Shown here: positions 7,874 to 16,586 of the stretch, piece by piece
How positions within the stretch are numbered: the first letter of the stretch is position 1
Layout: each line of letters starts with the position of its first letter
From: Ignisphaera sp.
GTDB taxonomy: Archaea > Thermoproteota > Thermoprotei_A > Sulfolobales > Ignisphaeraceae
Reading direction: 5' to 3'
NCBI GenBank assembly: GCA_028275825.1
Contig: JAPWTX010000014.1
Location: forward strand, 1 to 38,247
DNA: 38,247 bases
Program-made: the position numbers and the translations under genes
The notes under the pieces: generated by a model
Told to the model about the DNA's origin: nothing
Database searches by the model: none
The model's input: only the letters and a program-made list of their open reading frames with translations

Positions 7874-8137
7874 TTAGAGTGGTGAGAGCTTTATGTAAAA
7901 AATCTCCTTTTCTACATCTTTACAATACTTTGCAATGCTTTCGCTGAGTTTTGCAGACATTGTACATGGTATTATGACTTCTGAGCCTTTGCTCAGAACT
8001 TTAGCGAATTCAGCGGGAACTTCGCTTATTGGTATCTCTCCAATTCCACTACATATTGCAATATGTGTCAGGAAGTGTCTATATGTTTGAATGTCTGGAG
8101 GTTCGACCTTGCATAAACTGATCCTAGCTTTCAACAA
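7874..8137 (-). CDS. Small protein at the end of the hydrogenase operon, unknown family
   Basis: The 87 residues begin with a TTG codon inside the last codons of the hydrogenase small-subunit gene (14-bp overlap), which argues for translational coupling. The sequence has three spaced cysteines (in SLCKVE, AICSGI and IIPCTM), a fourth in KYCKDV, and a short amphipathic middle part. It has no membrane segment and no recognisable domain. Its position as last gene of the operon suggests an assembly or accessory protein of the hydrogenase, perhaps taking the place of HycH-like factors. That is inference only. Confidence 0.55.
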   Translation of the reverse strand: MLKARISLCKVEPPDIQTYRHFLTHIAICSGIGEIPISEVPAEFAKVLSKGSEVIIPCTMSAKLSESIAKYCKDVEKEIFYIKLSPL

Positions 8138-8612
8138 CTTTTACAACCTTTGAAACCTTCTGTTTTACATAGCCTAGTGCTAAGAGCAGGCCATATATTA
8201 TAGCCTCTGGCCTAGCTGGACAGCCAGGGACATAAACTACTTTGTCAATTTCAACTCCTTGTTGTTTCAAGACTCCTTGGAACTTTTCAAAGCCCCCTAT
8301 TGTTGAGTACGTGTTCCACCAAATTCCCCCTCCAACAGCGCACGAACCTATTGCAACAACTATTCTTGGCCTTGGCACAGCTTTCAAAGTCTTTACAACC
8401 TTTGGCAAAGCCTCCCTCGTTACTGGACCTGTAAATAAAACCACGTCAGCATGCCTTGGAGATGCAACGAGCTTTACCCCAAACCTCTCAGCATCAAAAA
8501 ATGGTGTTAAAGCATCGAGTATCTCAATATCGCATGCATTGCAAGAACCGCTATTCAAGTGATATACCCAGGGGCTTCTCCTAACGCCCCTAAGCCTCTC
8601 CTCTAATTTCAT
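8124..8612 (-). CDS. mbhJ: Membrane-bound [NiFe] hydrogenase small subunit (MbhJ/NuoB-like)
   Basis: This 162-residue NuoB-like protein carries the electron-relay [4Fe-4S] cluster next to the Ni-Fe site. The four expected cysteines are in GSCNACDIE (Cys24, Cys27), IGSCAVGGG (Cys91) and PGCPARPEA (Cys131). The PGCPARPE motif with the short length is typical of group 4 hydrogenases and complex I. The ATG overlaps the stop of the preceding ferredoxin-like gene by 4 bp. In the cell it would sit on the cytoplasmic arm, joining the large subunit to the polyferredoxin subunit. Confidence 0.92.
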   Translation of the reverse strand: MKLEERLRGVRRSPWVYHLNSGSCNACDIEILDALTPFFDAERFGVKLVASPRHADVVLFTGPVTREALPKVVKTLKAVPRPRIVVAIGSCAVGGGIWWNTYSTIGGFEKFQGVLKQQGVEIDKVVYVPGCPARPEAIIYGLLLALGYVKQKVSKVVKVVES

Positions 8613-9130
8613 GTGCTTGCACCAAACCTCATACCAAATGCCTTAACAGCTCTCTTCTTCCTACACTCAGGACATATATTTGCATACTCCTCAGTAATAG
8701 GCTGCATCTTCATAACATCTCTAATCTCTGCTGTTGCAACAAATGGTTTGCCGCATATGGCGCACTTACTCATTTTGTGTATAACATCCTCCTTCAAGTC
8801 TTCAACACTTGTTGCTGCAAGTTCAAACTCCTTAGTTACTATAATGGCATTTGCAGGACATGTATCTGCACACATTCCACAGAATATGCATCTCCCTTTA
8901 AAGTACTCTAACACTATTTTCTCTCCCTCAAGCCTCATGGTTAATGCGTTTGGTGGGCAGACCAATGTGCATGCCCCACAACCCCAGCACTTTGCAGGGT
9001 CTATACTTATAGCACCTCTAAACGATTCTGTAAGCAGTGGTGGGCCAAATGGGTATTTCTTTGTGACCCGCCCCACTTTCAATGCTATTGTAAGCAGTTT
9101 TAGAGGGCTTGCAATTCTACTTATTTGCAT
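8609..9130 (-). CDS. Polyferredoxin subunit of the hydrogenase (MbhN/NuoI/HycF-like)
   Basis: This is a NuoI-like subunit with two [4Fe-4S] sites: CWGCGACTLVCPP and CIFCGMCADTCPA. It is followed by a C-terminal zinc-ribbon-like part (CAICGKPF ... ICPECRKK), as in HycF of formate hydrogenlyase. It hands electrons from ferredoxin or other subunits to the small subunit. The frame is open to 9157, but GGAGGT directly precedes the ATG at 9130 (MQISRIASPLKLL), and starting there gives a 14-bp overlap with the large-subunit gene, so 9130 is preferred. The MbhN of Pyrococcus lacks the zinc-ribbon tail, which makes this one closer to the formate hydrogenlyase type. Confidence 0.88.
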   Translation of the reverse strand: MQISRIASPLKLLTIALKVGRVTKKYPFGPPLLTESFRGAISIDPAKCWGCGACTLVCPPNALTMRLEGEKIVLEYFKGRCIFCGMCADTCPANAIIVTKEFELAATSVEDLKEDVIHKMSKCAICGKPFVATAEIRDVMKMQPITEEYANICPECRKKRAVKAFGMRFGAST

Positions 9131-10766
9131 ACCTCCTACCCTCAAATAAACTTGCAAATCTTCTGAAGCCAGACCTCACATCACGTATGACCACTGCTCT
9201 GTCTGTGCAAGAGAAGCACGGATCAATGCTAGCAATTGTTAGAAATGCATCTGCTAAAGGTGTGTTTCTAAGCATTATCTTTAACGCTGGGATGTTTTGA
9301 TATGTTGGTGCTCTAACTCTCCATCTATAAGGCCTTCCATGCCCTGTTATGATGAAGTGTACATCCTCTCCCCTGGGAGCCTCAACAGCTCCCACAGCTT
9401 TTCTAAATGATGGGATTTCATAGGACTCCACAGCTATAGACCCCCTGGGCAACGCATCTAGAAGTTGCTCAACTATGCTAATGCTCTCAAAAACCTCATC
9501 AACTCTAACTAAAAGCCTAGCCAAGTTGTCGCCTTCGCTATAGACAGGCACCTTAAATGAGGCAAGCCTATATGCAAAATATGGGTAATCCTTCCTAACA
9601 TCTCTCCTAAGTCCCGAACCCCTTGCTGTAGGACCCACTACACTTAAAGCCCTCGCATCATCTTTAGGCAAAACACCTGTACCCGTAGCCCTCTTCACTA
9701 TTTCAGGTACAGATGTGAAGACCTCTACAAACCTCTTAAACTCCTCTCTAACATTCCTCAAAACATCTAACGCCTTCTTCTTCTTAGACTCATCTATATC
9801 CCTTCTAACACCACCAACAATGTTGATTCCATACGTTTTTCTAGACCCTGTCAAAAGCTCTGCCAGTACCATTATAGGCTCTCTTATTCTCCATATATGC
9901 ATGAAGCCAGCATCGTACCCTAGAATGTGTGCTGCTACTCCGAGCCATAGGAGGTGGCTATGTATTCTCTCAATCTCTAGCACTATAGATCTTATGAATT
10001 GTGCTCTTTCTGGCACCTCTATCTTAGCAGCTCTTTCAACTGTAAGCACATAGCATGAAGAGTGAACAAAGCCACATATACCACATATTCTCTCGGCTAG
10101 AAACGGAATGGTTTTGTATGTAAATCTCGGAGACTCGGCAAGCTTCTCAATACCTCTATGCACATGAAATCCTCTGTAAAAAACATCTACAACCCTCTCA
10201 CCTTCAACATAAAGCTCGAAGTACTCTGGCTCATGAAGTATTGGGTGGTAGGGACCAACAGGAAGCCCAACTTCACTTGGAAGCTCCTTGCCAAAATTCT
10301 CAACACTGCTCGGAGGTCTATAATCGTATGGCACATCCTTTCTCAACGGATATACAGCATTGGGCCAGTCCTGAGGAAGAACAAGCCTCGGTTTTGACTC
10401 ATGACCCAATATATGCAATCCCAGCATATCTCGTGCCTCCAGTTCACACCACTCAGCTGCAGGAACCTCACTAGCTATCGATGGAAGCGCCTCGCCCTCG
10501 AGGCTTGAAATCCTTAAAACAACATCTATACCCTTCTCATCAAGTCCAAATATGTGGTACACAGCAAATCTGCTATTTATGCTCCTCTCATCCACGCCTG
10601 CACAAGTCTTTAAAAATGCGCCAGCGTTGTAAAGCCACTTAGCGAATTCTTTCACTCTCTCCTTCGGGATTTCAACAAATACAGCCGTGTCAGTGATAGT
10701 CTCTACCACACCCCCAAACTCCACTACTTTACCCTCAATCTCCTTTACAACATCTTTCATACTCAT
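9117..10766 (-). CDS. [NiFe] hydrogenase large subunit fused to a NuoC-type domain (MbhK+MbhL / HycE-like)
   Basis: The 549 residues consist of an N-terminal NuoC-like domain (about 1-150, with WCELEARDMLG and PQDWP.A.YPLRKD) and a NuoD-like catalytic domain. The Ni-binding cysteines are intact: ERICGICGFVHSSC (Cys228/Cys231) and IDPCFSCTDR (about 514-523). This marks a real hydrogenase and not the Mbs/Mbx sulfur reductase, where the ligands are incomplete. About 26 residues follow the DPCxxCxxR motif, fitting a C-terminal tail to be removed by a maturation protease. None is encoded in this window. The NuoC-NuoD fusion is HycE-like, whereas Pyrococcus Mbh keeps separate K and L subunits. The ATG overlaps the mbhM-like gene by 4 bp. 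Confidence 0.93.
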   Translation of the reverse strand: MSMKDVVKEIEGKVVEFGGVVETITDTAVFVEIPKERVKEFAKWLYNAGAFLKTCAGVDERSINSRFAVYHIFGLDEKGIDVVLRISSLEGEALPSIASEVPAAEWCELEARDMLGLHILGHESKPRLVLPQDWPNAVYPLRKDVPYDYRPPSSVENFGKELPSEVGLPVGPYHPILHEPEYFELYVEGERVVDVFYRGFHVHRGIEKLAESPRFTYKTIPFLAERICGICGFVHSSCYVLTVERAAKIEVPERAQFIRSIVLEIERIHSHLLWLGVAAHILGYDAGFMHIWRIREPIMVLAELLTGSRKTYGINIVGGVRRDIDESKKKKALDVLRNVREEFKRFVEVFTSVPEIVKRATGTGVLPKDDARALSVVGPTARGSGLRRDVRKDYPYFAYRLASFKVPVYSEGDNLARLLVRVDEVFESISIVEQLLDALPRGSIAVESYEIPSFRKAVGAVEAPRGEDVHFIITGHGRPYRWRVRAPTYQNIPALKIMLRNTPLADAFLTIASIDPCFSCTDRAVVIRDVRSGFRRFASLFEGRRYANK

Positions 10767-11635
10767 ACCAGCCTCACTACAAATATCATTGCTACAAACA
10801 TCAAAAATATCAGTATAAGCATTACTTTGAGAAGAGTTATAGGCCCTACATCAACTCTTGTCCTACCAAGCATAACACTAACAACTCCAAGCACTATCCA
10901 TGTAATGGGTGTTAGTAGCAACGTTATTAACGATGCAAACCCTGTACCAGCTATGCCAATGAGTTTAAGAAGAGTATAGCTAAGAATTTCAGCTAGCACA
11001 TATCTCCTAATATGCAAAGAATACGATGTAGTTGCGAGTAGAGGTCCTGAAAGCTCTATATACACACCACTTGCAATTTCAGGCTCAGCCTCAGCAATGT
11101 CAAATGGTGTTCTACCGCTGAGAACATAGCATGAGAGAGCAGCTATGCAGAAAAGCAGCATCTTTATTATTATCGGTTCTTCAACCAGCAGCATTATTGC
11201 TAATGAGGATAGGAAAAAGCCTTCTACAGCTAGCGTGACGTAGAATTCTCTGAAGGCTCCTATAGAAGAGAATGGGTTATCCAAAGATATTGCTCTAATC
11301 AATGAAAAGGCTGAGGATATCGATAGAAATGTTATGAGCAGTGCGATGACCCACTCCAATTGGGGGGTTATGAGAAATATCTGGAGTATGACCACTGTTA
11401 TCGATACGAATAAAAGCTCGAGTATTGTTATCAAGGCCATGCCATAACTCGTTAATACAAGTTCTTTACTAAACAGCTTAATGAGGTCAAACCAGCTTTG
11501 CAAAAAGCTTCTGGCAAGACCTAGGGGACCTATTCTTGATTGTATTGCCGCTTTAACCTTTCTCTCAATACTATCATATATAGGGGCTACGAGGAAAGGT
11601 ATAGCTGTTATTAGTGCAAGGCTAGTGTAGTCCAA
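10763..11635 (-). CDS. mbhM: Membrane anchor subunit MbhM / NuoH-like
   Basis: This 290-residue membrane protein has about eight hydrophobic helices. The NuoH/HycD signature is present: an early loop with RKVKAAIQSRIGPLG, the middle SSIGAFREF, and AEAEPEIASGVYIELSGP (the acidic loop that lines the quinone-like cavity in complex I). It anchors the hydrogenase arm to the ion-pumping membrane arm. It begins with TTG, overlapping the preceding small gene by 14 bp, and ends in an ATGA overlap with the large-subunit gene. Confidence 0.9.
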   Translation of the reverse strand: MDYTSLALITAIPFLVAPIYDSIERKVKAAIQSRIGPLGLARSFLQSWFDLIKLFSKELVLTSYGMALITILELLFVSITVVILQIFLITPQLEWVIALLITFLSISSAFSLIRAISLDNPFSSIGAFREFYVTLAVEGFFLSSLAIMLLVEEPIIIKMLLFCIAALSCYVLSGRTPFDIAEAEPEIASGVYIELSGPLLATTSYSLHIRRYVLAEILSYTLLKLIGIAGTGFASLITLLLTPITWIVLGVVSVMLGRTRVDVGPITLLKVMLILIFLMFVAMIFVVRLV

Positions 11636-11957
11636 TTATTATCACCATAAAGAGCAGTGCCATTGTTAAAGCTACTCCAGCCCAGAGAGAGGCAAGTAGC
11701 AGTGATTTTTCAAACGCTCGTTGAATACTCTGTATACCTAAAGCAAGTTTTTGCTCCCCCCTAGCCACATTTTCTTCAATGCTGTGAAAGTAGAAAACCT
11801 TTCTAATTTTCTCAAAATTTGAAAGGTAGGACATTATCTGGGGAGGTCTAAACTTAACATCGATCTTAATTGTATAGATAGCTTTAGATGTAACAGGTTT
11901 TCTTTCCGGCTTACTCTCTTCTTCACTATCTTTATTGCCAGACTTTCTCTGGCTCAC
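11622..11957 (-). CDS. Small membrane subunit, probably MbhI-like
   Basis: The 111-residue protein has a highly charged, likely disordered N-terminus (SGNKDSEEESKPERKPVTSK). A short beta-like and helical part with IMSYLSNFEKIRKVFYFHSI follows, then a long helix and one clear C-terminal membrane helix (LLASLWAGVALTMALLFMVI). Its place between the second antiporter-like subunit and the NuoH-like subunit matches MbhI, which joins the two membrane modules in Pyrococcus Mbh. Sequence identity to MbhI is not obvious by eye, so the name is positional. It starts with GTG in a GTGA overlap with the preceding gene. Confidence 0.6.
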   Translation of the reverse strand: MSQRKSGNKDSEEESKPERKPVTSKAIYTIKIDVKFRPPQIMSYLSNFEKIRKVFYFHSIEENVARGEQKLALGIQSIQRAFEKSLLLASLWAGVALTMALLFMVIIIGLH

Positions 11958-13456
11958 GGCCTTGCACCACCAAGCCAGCTTTCATCAACTCTAAACACTT
12001 TTTGACTTCTATAGATTGTATAGAGTATTATTGCTAGGAAAGCTGCTGAGAGCGCTACAATGAATAGTAGAATCTGTGCATAGACCACTAGTTGTGTAAG
12101 TGTAATATAAGCTGTGATAGCAATTGAGATAATTATTGTTGTGAGTATAGGTAATGTTAGCTGCTTTAGCTCTTCCAAACCTCCACGAAGAGGTACTCTA
12201 ATAGCTGATGAACCAAAGTGTGTCAAGAGATATTTAGCTCCATAGCCTACGCTAAGAGCTATTTCAATTGCTATAACTACAAGCAACACCACAGCAGAAA
12301 AGGCTGTGCCAAGTTTACTTGTTATGGAGAGTATTGTTGTGAACTTAGCTATAAAGCCTGGTAATGGAGGTGCCCCTATTAAGGATAGTATTGCCAGTAA
12401 AGCAGTAGTGCTCTCAAGTGAATAGAGTCGCGATATATAGCCTAAGCTTCCTATGTCTCTTGTATGGGCAATTATTTCAACAACTCCAGAGTCCATGAAT
12501 AGAGAGGCCTTGAAGAAAGCATGTGCCACAATATAGAATAGCGCTGCCTGTAGAGCCTCTACAGAGTTAAATCCAATGTAAAATCCTAGCAGGATAGCCA
12601 TAACACTTGTATGCGATATTGTGCTATAAGCTAAAATCCTCTTGATGTCTACCTGTGCAAGTGCTTGAAGACCACCATATACAGCAGTTATGCTACCGCA
12701 CACCATCAGCATATAGGCATACATTTTGACATCAATTGGATACAAAGTTAATAGGTATAATCCATATATTCCCATCTTAACCATGAGACCTGAGAGCATG
12801 GCTGAAGCTGGTGCAGGTGCTAGTGAATGTGCATCTGGAAGCCAGAAGTGCAGAGGTGCTACAGCTGCCTTAGCCAAGAAGCCTATCATACAAAGTATTG
12901 TGAGTATTGATGAGCCTTGTATAGCTGGGGCAATACTAGCTATATTTACTGAAAAAGCTTTTTCAACACCTGTTAGAGCAACTAGAGTAAATAGTGTTAT
13001 GTCTGCGGGAACCATTGAAACTAAGAGATATCTTACCCCAGCTTCAAGCGCTTCTCTAGCACCTTGAATAAGCCAGTCGAAAGCTATTAAGACAAATCCT
13101 ATGAGCTCTGCTATAATCCAGCATGTAACGAACTCTATTAAGTATCTAGATACAAAGGTGAAGGTTATTGAAAGTGAGAATGCGTCTATGAGTAGCTGTA
13201 GATATGGAAAACCATATTTGAATTTAACATAATTTGTGGTGTAGATAGTTACTAAAGCAGCTATTATACTACTAGATACTGCCAGCACCCTGGCAAACAG
13301 GTTTTCTATTGCTATAGAGGAGTAGAGTGAGATGAGTGCAAATCCGAGTACACGAAGCGAAACACCTAGTCTCTTATCAAACACCTTTGTTGTTCCTCCA
13401 AGGAGCACTAAAAGTGTTGAAAAAACGTAGACAAGGTATCTATATAGATCCTCCAA
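11954..13456 (-). CDS. Second antiporter-like membrane subunit (NuoN/MrpD family)
   Basis: The 500-residue protein is a 14-helix proton-pumping subunit of the NuoL/M/N-MrpA/D type. The core motifs include AAVAPLHFWLPDAHSLAPAP (Lys and His of the channel), SGLMVKMGIYGLYL, DIKRILAYSTISHTS and FKASLFMDSG. It is distinct from the MrpD-like subunit at 15015-16580, so the complex has two ion-translocating modules. The start is a TTG at 13456 with GGAGGATC around it, overlapping the polyferredoxin gene by 17 bp. A GTGA overlap links it to the next gene. Confidence 0.85.
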   Translation of the reverse strand: MEDLYRYLVYVFSTLLVLLGGTTKVFDKRLGVSLRVLGFALISLYSSIAIENLFARVLAVSSSIIAALVTIYTTNYVKFKYGFPYLQLLIDAFSLSITFTFVSRYLIEFVTCWIIAELIGFVLIAFDWLIQGAREALEAGVRYLLVSMVPADITLFTLVALTGVEKAFSVNIASIAPAIQGSSILTILCMIGFLAKAAVAPLHFWLPDAHSLAPAPASAMLSGLMVKMGIYGLYLLTLYPIDVKMYAYMLMVCGSITAVYGGLQALAQVDIKRILAYSTISHTSVMAILLGFYIGFNSVEALQAALFYIVAHAFFKASLFMDSGVVEIIAHTRDIGSLGYISRLYSLESTTALLAILSLIGAPPLPGFIAKFTTILSITSKLGTAFSAVVLLVVIAIEIALSVGYGAKYLLTHFGSSAIRVPLRGGLEELKQLTLPILTTIIISIAITAYITLTQLVVYAQILLFIVALSAAFLAIILYTIYRSQKVFRVDESWLGGARP

Positions 13457-13946
13457 AGCTCATCACTGCTTTCATAATTCTCGTTAAAGCCCTTTTCTTA
13501 GCTTCATCAAAAACTGCTTGCGGCACCCCAATAACTATCGCTTTGGTGGGGCACATAGCTACACATGCAGGCTCTAAGCCATCTCCTCTAAGCTGTTTAC
13601 ACAAATCGCATTTGGTTGAAGTTTTTGTAATGATGCTTAGCTCAGGTATTCCATAGGGACAGGCATAGAGGCAAGCCATACAGCCTATGCATCTAGATCC
13701 ATCAACATACACAGCTCCACTATCATCTCTTCTCATAGCCTTTGTAGGGCAAACCTCTACACACGGTGCTTTTGCGCAGTGAAAGCATGATATGGGTTTT
13801 ACTAGTCCTCCACCTATATCATAAAGTTTTATGAAGGAAACCCCTTCGTGTATAAAATCACATACAGCTGAGCACACCCCACAACCAATGCACTTGTTGT
13901 AGTCTATCCATCTTAGTAGAGTTGGGTTTCCAGATGATTTATCCAT
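13440..13946 (-). CDS. Four-cluster ferredoxin-like electron carrier (CooF/HycB/HydN type)
   Basis: The 168 residues hold four cysteine groups typical of 4x[4Fe-4S] electron carriers: CIGCGVCSAVC, CFHCAKAPCVEVCP, CIGCMACLYACPYGIP, and CDLCKQ...ACVAMCP. Such subunits shuttle electrons between a dehydrogenase and a hydrogenase (CooF with CO dehydrogenase, HycB with formate dehydrogenase). No catalytic formate or CO dehydrogenase is encoded here. Instead, the flavoprotein gene lies directly upstream (3-bp gap), so the pair may form the electron-entry module. It is cytoplasmic, with no signal peptide. Confidence 0.85.
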   Translation of the reverse strand: MDKSSGNPTLLRWIDYNKCIGCGVCSAVCDFIHEGVSFIKLYDIGGGLVKPISCFHCAKAPCVEVCPTKAMRRDDSGAVYVDGSRCIGCMACLYACPYGIPELSIITKTSTKCDLCKQLRGDGLEPACVAMCPTKAIVIGVPQAVFDEAKKRALTRIMKAVMSFGGSI

Positions 13947-13949
13947 GTT

Positions 13950-14993
13950 TTAAACACCTCTAAGAAACCTCTCCACATCCCTCGCGGTATAGAGTCCATG
14001 TTTACAGGCTTCGCCAAGTTTTGTTGGGCCTGTGAGTACATCTCCTGCTACAAACATGTTAGTGTTTCCAAGTCTATACCCTTTAGAAATTATGTAGCCT
14101 CTTTCATCAAGGAATTGCTTAAACTCTGCACACTCCTGAGTAAAGGGAGGTGTTGACACTTCTCCTATAGCGGGAATAACTAGATCTGCTTCTATAGTGA
14201 ATTCACTGCCTGGTATAGGTATGGGTGCGGGTCTGCCTGTTTTATCTGGAGGACCTAATCTCATTCTCTGAAACTCTACAGCCTTTACAAATCCATTCTC
14301 AACTATTATCTTTGTTGGTGCTGCTAGCTCAAGCCATTTCACGCCTTTGGCTATGAGGTCATCTACATAATATTCGCCAGCAGGAGCCTCTTTCTTAGTT
14401 CTTCTGTAAATTAAATAAACTTCCTCAGCACCAAGCCTCAAAGCCTCTTCAGCTGCATCAACAGCACTAAGACCTGCACCAACTACGACAACTCTTTTTG
14501 GCTTTGTCCAAAACTCTTCAGCAAGACCATGCTCAGCTAGTCTAAGCTTGTATAGAAAGGTGAGGGCATCCACAACACCCTTAGCATCCTCACCTGGCAC
14601 GCCAAGCTTTCTAGATCTCCAAGTGCCAGTAGTTATAACCACAGCGCTATACTCTTTCACAATATTCCGCAAATCCACAACATGCTTAACAAAGTCATCG
14701 CCTTCATCATGCCTCTCGCCACACATCACCTTAGTATTTAGATATAATTTTACCCCAAAGCTTTTCACCAAGTCCTCAACACCTTCATCAATATTATTAT
14801 AGGGTATTCTATATGATGGTATAGCTAGCGCTGCAAGTCCTCCAGCTACTGGCTGCTTATCATATACATCAACTTCAAACCCTTTGCAAGTAAGGTAGCC
14901 AGCTGCTGAGAGCCCTGCAATACCTGCACCTATAATTGCCACTCTCTTTCCCATTGAAGTTGGTTTTGATTTGCAGAGAAATGCAAATTTCAT
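13950..14993 (-). CDS. NAD(P)H-dependent FAD oxidoreductase, glutamate synthase small subunit-like
   Basis: This is a GltD/NfnB-like two-dinucleotide-fold flavoprotein. The FAD site is GKRVAIIGAGIAGLSAAGYL near the N-terminus with GGLAALAIPSYRIP. The NAD(P)H site is VVVVGAGLSAVDAAEEALRLG followed by YRRTKKEAPA, whose arginines favour NADPH. The second FAD motif is NTNMFVAGDVLTGPTKLGEA. The N-terminal Fe-S domain of true GltD is missing; the adjacent CooF-like protein could supply clusters. The frame opens at a GTG (15002), but GAGGTGATC spaced before the ATG at 14993 makes that the better start. Location inside the hydrogenase operon suggests coupling of NAD(P)H to ferredoxin or H2. Confidence 0.85.
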   Translation of the reverse strand: MKFAFLCKSKPTSMGKRVAIIGAGIAGLSAAGYLTCKGFEVDVYDKQPVAGGLAALAIPSYRIPYNNIDEGVEDLVKSFGVKLYLNTKVMCGERHDEGDDFVKHVVDLRNIVKEYSAVVITTGTWRSRKLGVPGEDAKGVVDALTFLYKLRLAEHGLAEEFWTKPKRVVVVGAGLSAVDAAEEALRLGAEEVYLIYRRTKKEAPAGEYYVDDLIAKGVKWLELAAPTKIIVENGFVKAVEFQRMRLGPPDKTGRPAPIPIPGSEFTIEADLVIPAIGEVSTPPFTQECAEFKQFLDERGYIISKGYRLGNTNMFVAGDVLTGPTKLGEACKHGLYTARDVERFLRGV

Positions 14994-15014
14994 TATGATC
15001 ACCTCTCACAGCAT

Positions 15015-16580
15015 TTATGATCCAGAGCTTAAGAACGCATAATAAGCTTTATACCCTTCAATAACATTGTATCCAATTTCGTTTATAAATTTTCTAGCAC
15101 TTGGGCTAAGCATATAAAGCGCACCAATAGCAATTAAAATTACTACGCATAGAGCTATGGTTATGTCTGCAAGCATGCTATTTCTGAGTCTAGGATCTTC
15201 CCTAATCTTCTCCACAGGCTTAAGGGTGCTGAACAACATTTTGAAGTAGCCTATAGCAGATATGCCTGTGGCTAGCACTAGTATAACAACTCCATATATC
15301 TTTCCTGTATCGAGAAATGCCTTAAATATTAAATACTTGCTCCAAAAGCCTAATAACGGTGGTACACCAATCAAATTGAGCATAGCTATTATTATGCCTG
15401 CCAATGCCACTCTATACTTTCTTAAAACTCCAAGAGTATTTATAGATCTGCCCACAGCCACTATTGCTATGCCTGCGCTGTAGAACAGTAGTGATTCTGC
15501 AAAGGAGTTAGATATTGTATGAAGAATGGCAGCAGATATGCCTTCTCCACTGTCTAGTGAAAGAGCCATGAATATGAGTCCTAAATGGCTAATTGTGCTA
15601 TATGCTATAAACTTTTTAACATCCTCTTGAAGTAGTAAAAGAAATACTCCTATGAAGACAGATATTGCCCCCAGTATCTGAAATATTTCAAGTGTATATG
15701 ATCTAAACTGCAAAGCGATTGAGCCTTGGCCAAAGAATGTGTAAAACATTCTTATAGCTCCATAAACCCCTATCAAATCTATTACACCAACGAAAACTGC
15801 TGAAATGGGTGTGGGAGCCTCTGGCACAGCATCAGGAAGCCAGAAGTAGTTTGGGAATATAGCAGCTTTAAAGGTCCAGGTCCAGCTAGCTAAAGCTATC
15901 ATCATTGCCGATGCTATCGCCACATTCCCAACAACACCTCCACTAAACTGCGTTACAGCATTAAGATCCCTCGCCTTGAGCGCTATATCAGCCATAGTAA
16001 GGGTTCCAAAAGATGCATATGCTACGAATGCTGATAATAGGTAGAAGCTTGAGGAGATTATGCCTGTGAATGCAAATCTTATTGCTGCCTCGATGGACTT
16101 TGGGCTGTCTCTAAAGTAAGCAACGAGAGAGTATGATGAGAGGGAGAGCACTTCGAGCATTACAAAGAAGTTAAAGTAATCACCTGTATATAGACATCCC
16201 AGAGAGCCTGCTAAGAGCGTTAGAAAGAGTGTGTAGTATAGGTATGTTCTTGGAAAATTCATGTACCAAGCACTATATATGCCTGACAAAAGCATTATTG
16301 ATGTTGCTAAAAGTCCGAGAAGAGCGTTGAGATTATCAATCTCATATGCTATTCCCAGTGGCGCTGGATATCCGCCGAAGAAGTATAGTTGAATACCTTC
16401 ATCCACCACTTTATGCATTATATAAGCCGAGATTGCAAACACTATAGCTGTATTGACAATTGCAAACACTTTAAAGAACTTGTTACTCCTGATCACCAGT
16501 CCTAAAGCTGCTGTTAAAAATGCTACTGCTATTAGGTAAAGAGGGGCTATACCTGTTAAGGGGTCTTGCAGAGTGCTCAA
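15015..16580 (-). CDS. mbhH: Antiporter subunit MrpD-like (MbhH)
   Basis: This 521-residue, 14-helix NuoL/M/N-MrpD family subunit has the channel motifs AIFPNYFWLPDAVPEAPTPI, AVFVGVIDLIGVYG, DVKKFIAYSTISHLG and SFAESLLFYSAG. It belongs to the Mrp-type Na+/H+ antiporter module of the hydrogenase, using the energy of electron transfer to move ions. It starts with TTG 6 bp after the MrpE gene. The next gene in the operon is the flavoprotein, so the Mrp module ends here. Confidence 0.88.
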   Translation of the reverse strand: MSTLQDPLTGIAPLYLIAVAFLTAALGLVIRSNKFFKVFAIVNTAIVFAISAYIMHKVVDEGIQLYFFGGYPAPLGIAYEIDNLNALLGLLATSIMLLSGIYSAWYMNFPRTYLYYTLFLTLLAGSLGCLYTGDYFNFFVMLEVLSLSSYSLVAYFRDSPKSIEAAIRFAFTGIISSSFYLLSAFVAYASFGTLTMADIALKARDLNAVTQFSGGVVGNVAIASAMMIALASWTWTFKAAIFPNYFWLPDAVPEAPTPISAVFVGVIDLIGVYGAIRMFYTFFGQGSIALQFRSYTLEIFQILGAISVFIGVFLLLLQEDVKKFIAYSTISHLGLIFMALSLDSGEGISAAILHTISNSFAESLLFYSAGIAIVAVGRSINTLGVLRKYRVALAGIIIAMLNLIGVPPLLGFWSKYLIFKAFLDTGKIYGVVILVLATGISAIGYFKMLFSTLKPVEKIREDPRLRNSMLADITIALCVVILIAIGALYMLSPSARKFINEIGYNVIEGYKAYYAFLSSGS

Positions 16581-16586
16581 CTATAG

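Noticed and set aside
9117-10766. Assignment of the complex to Mbs/Mbx sulfane sulfur reductase
   Set aside because: Both cysteine pairs of the Ni site (RICGIC and DPCFSC) are present; Mbs-type large subunits lack the full set.
11354-11420. Possible break in the membrane subunit region
   Set aside because: The frame is continuous and the family motifs on both sides are in the expected order.
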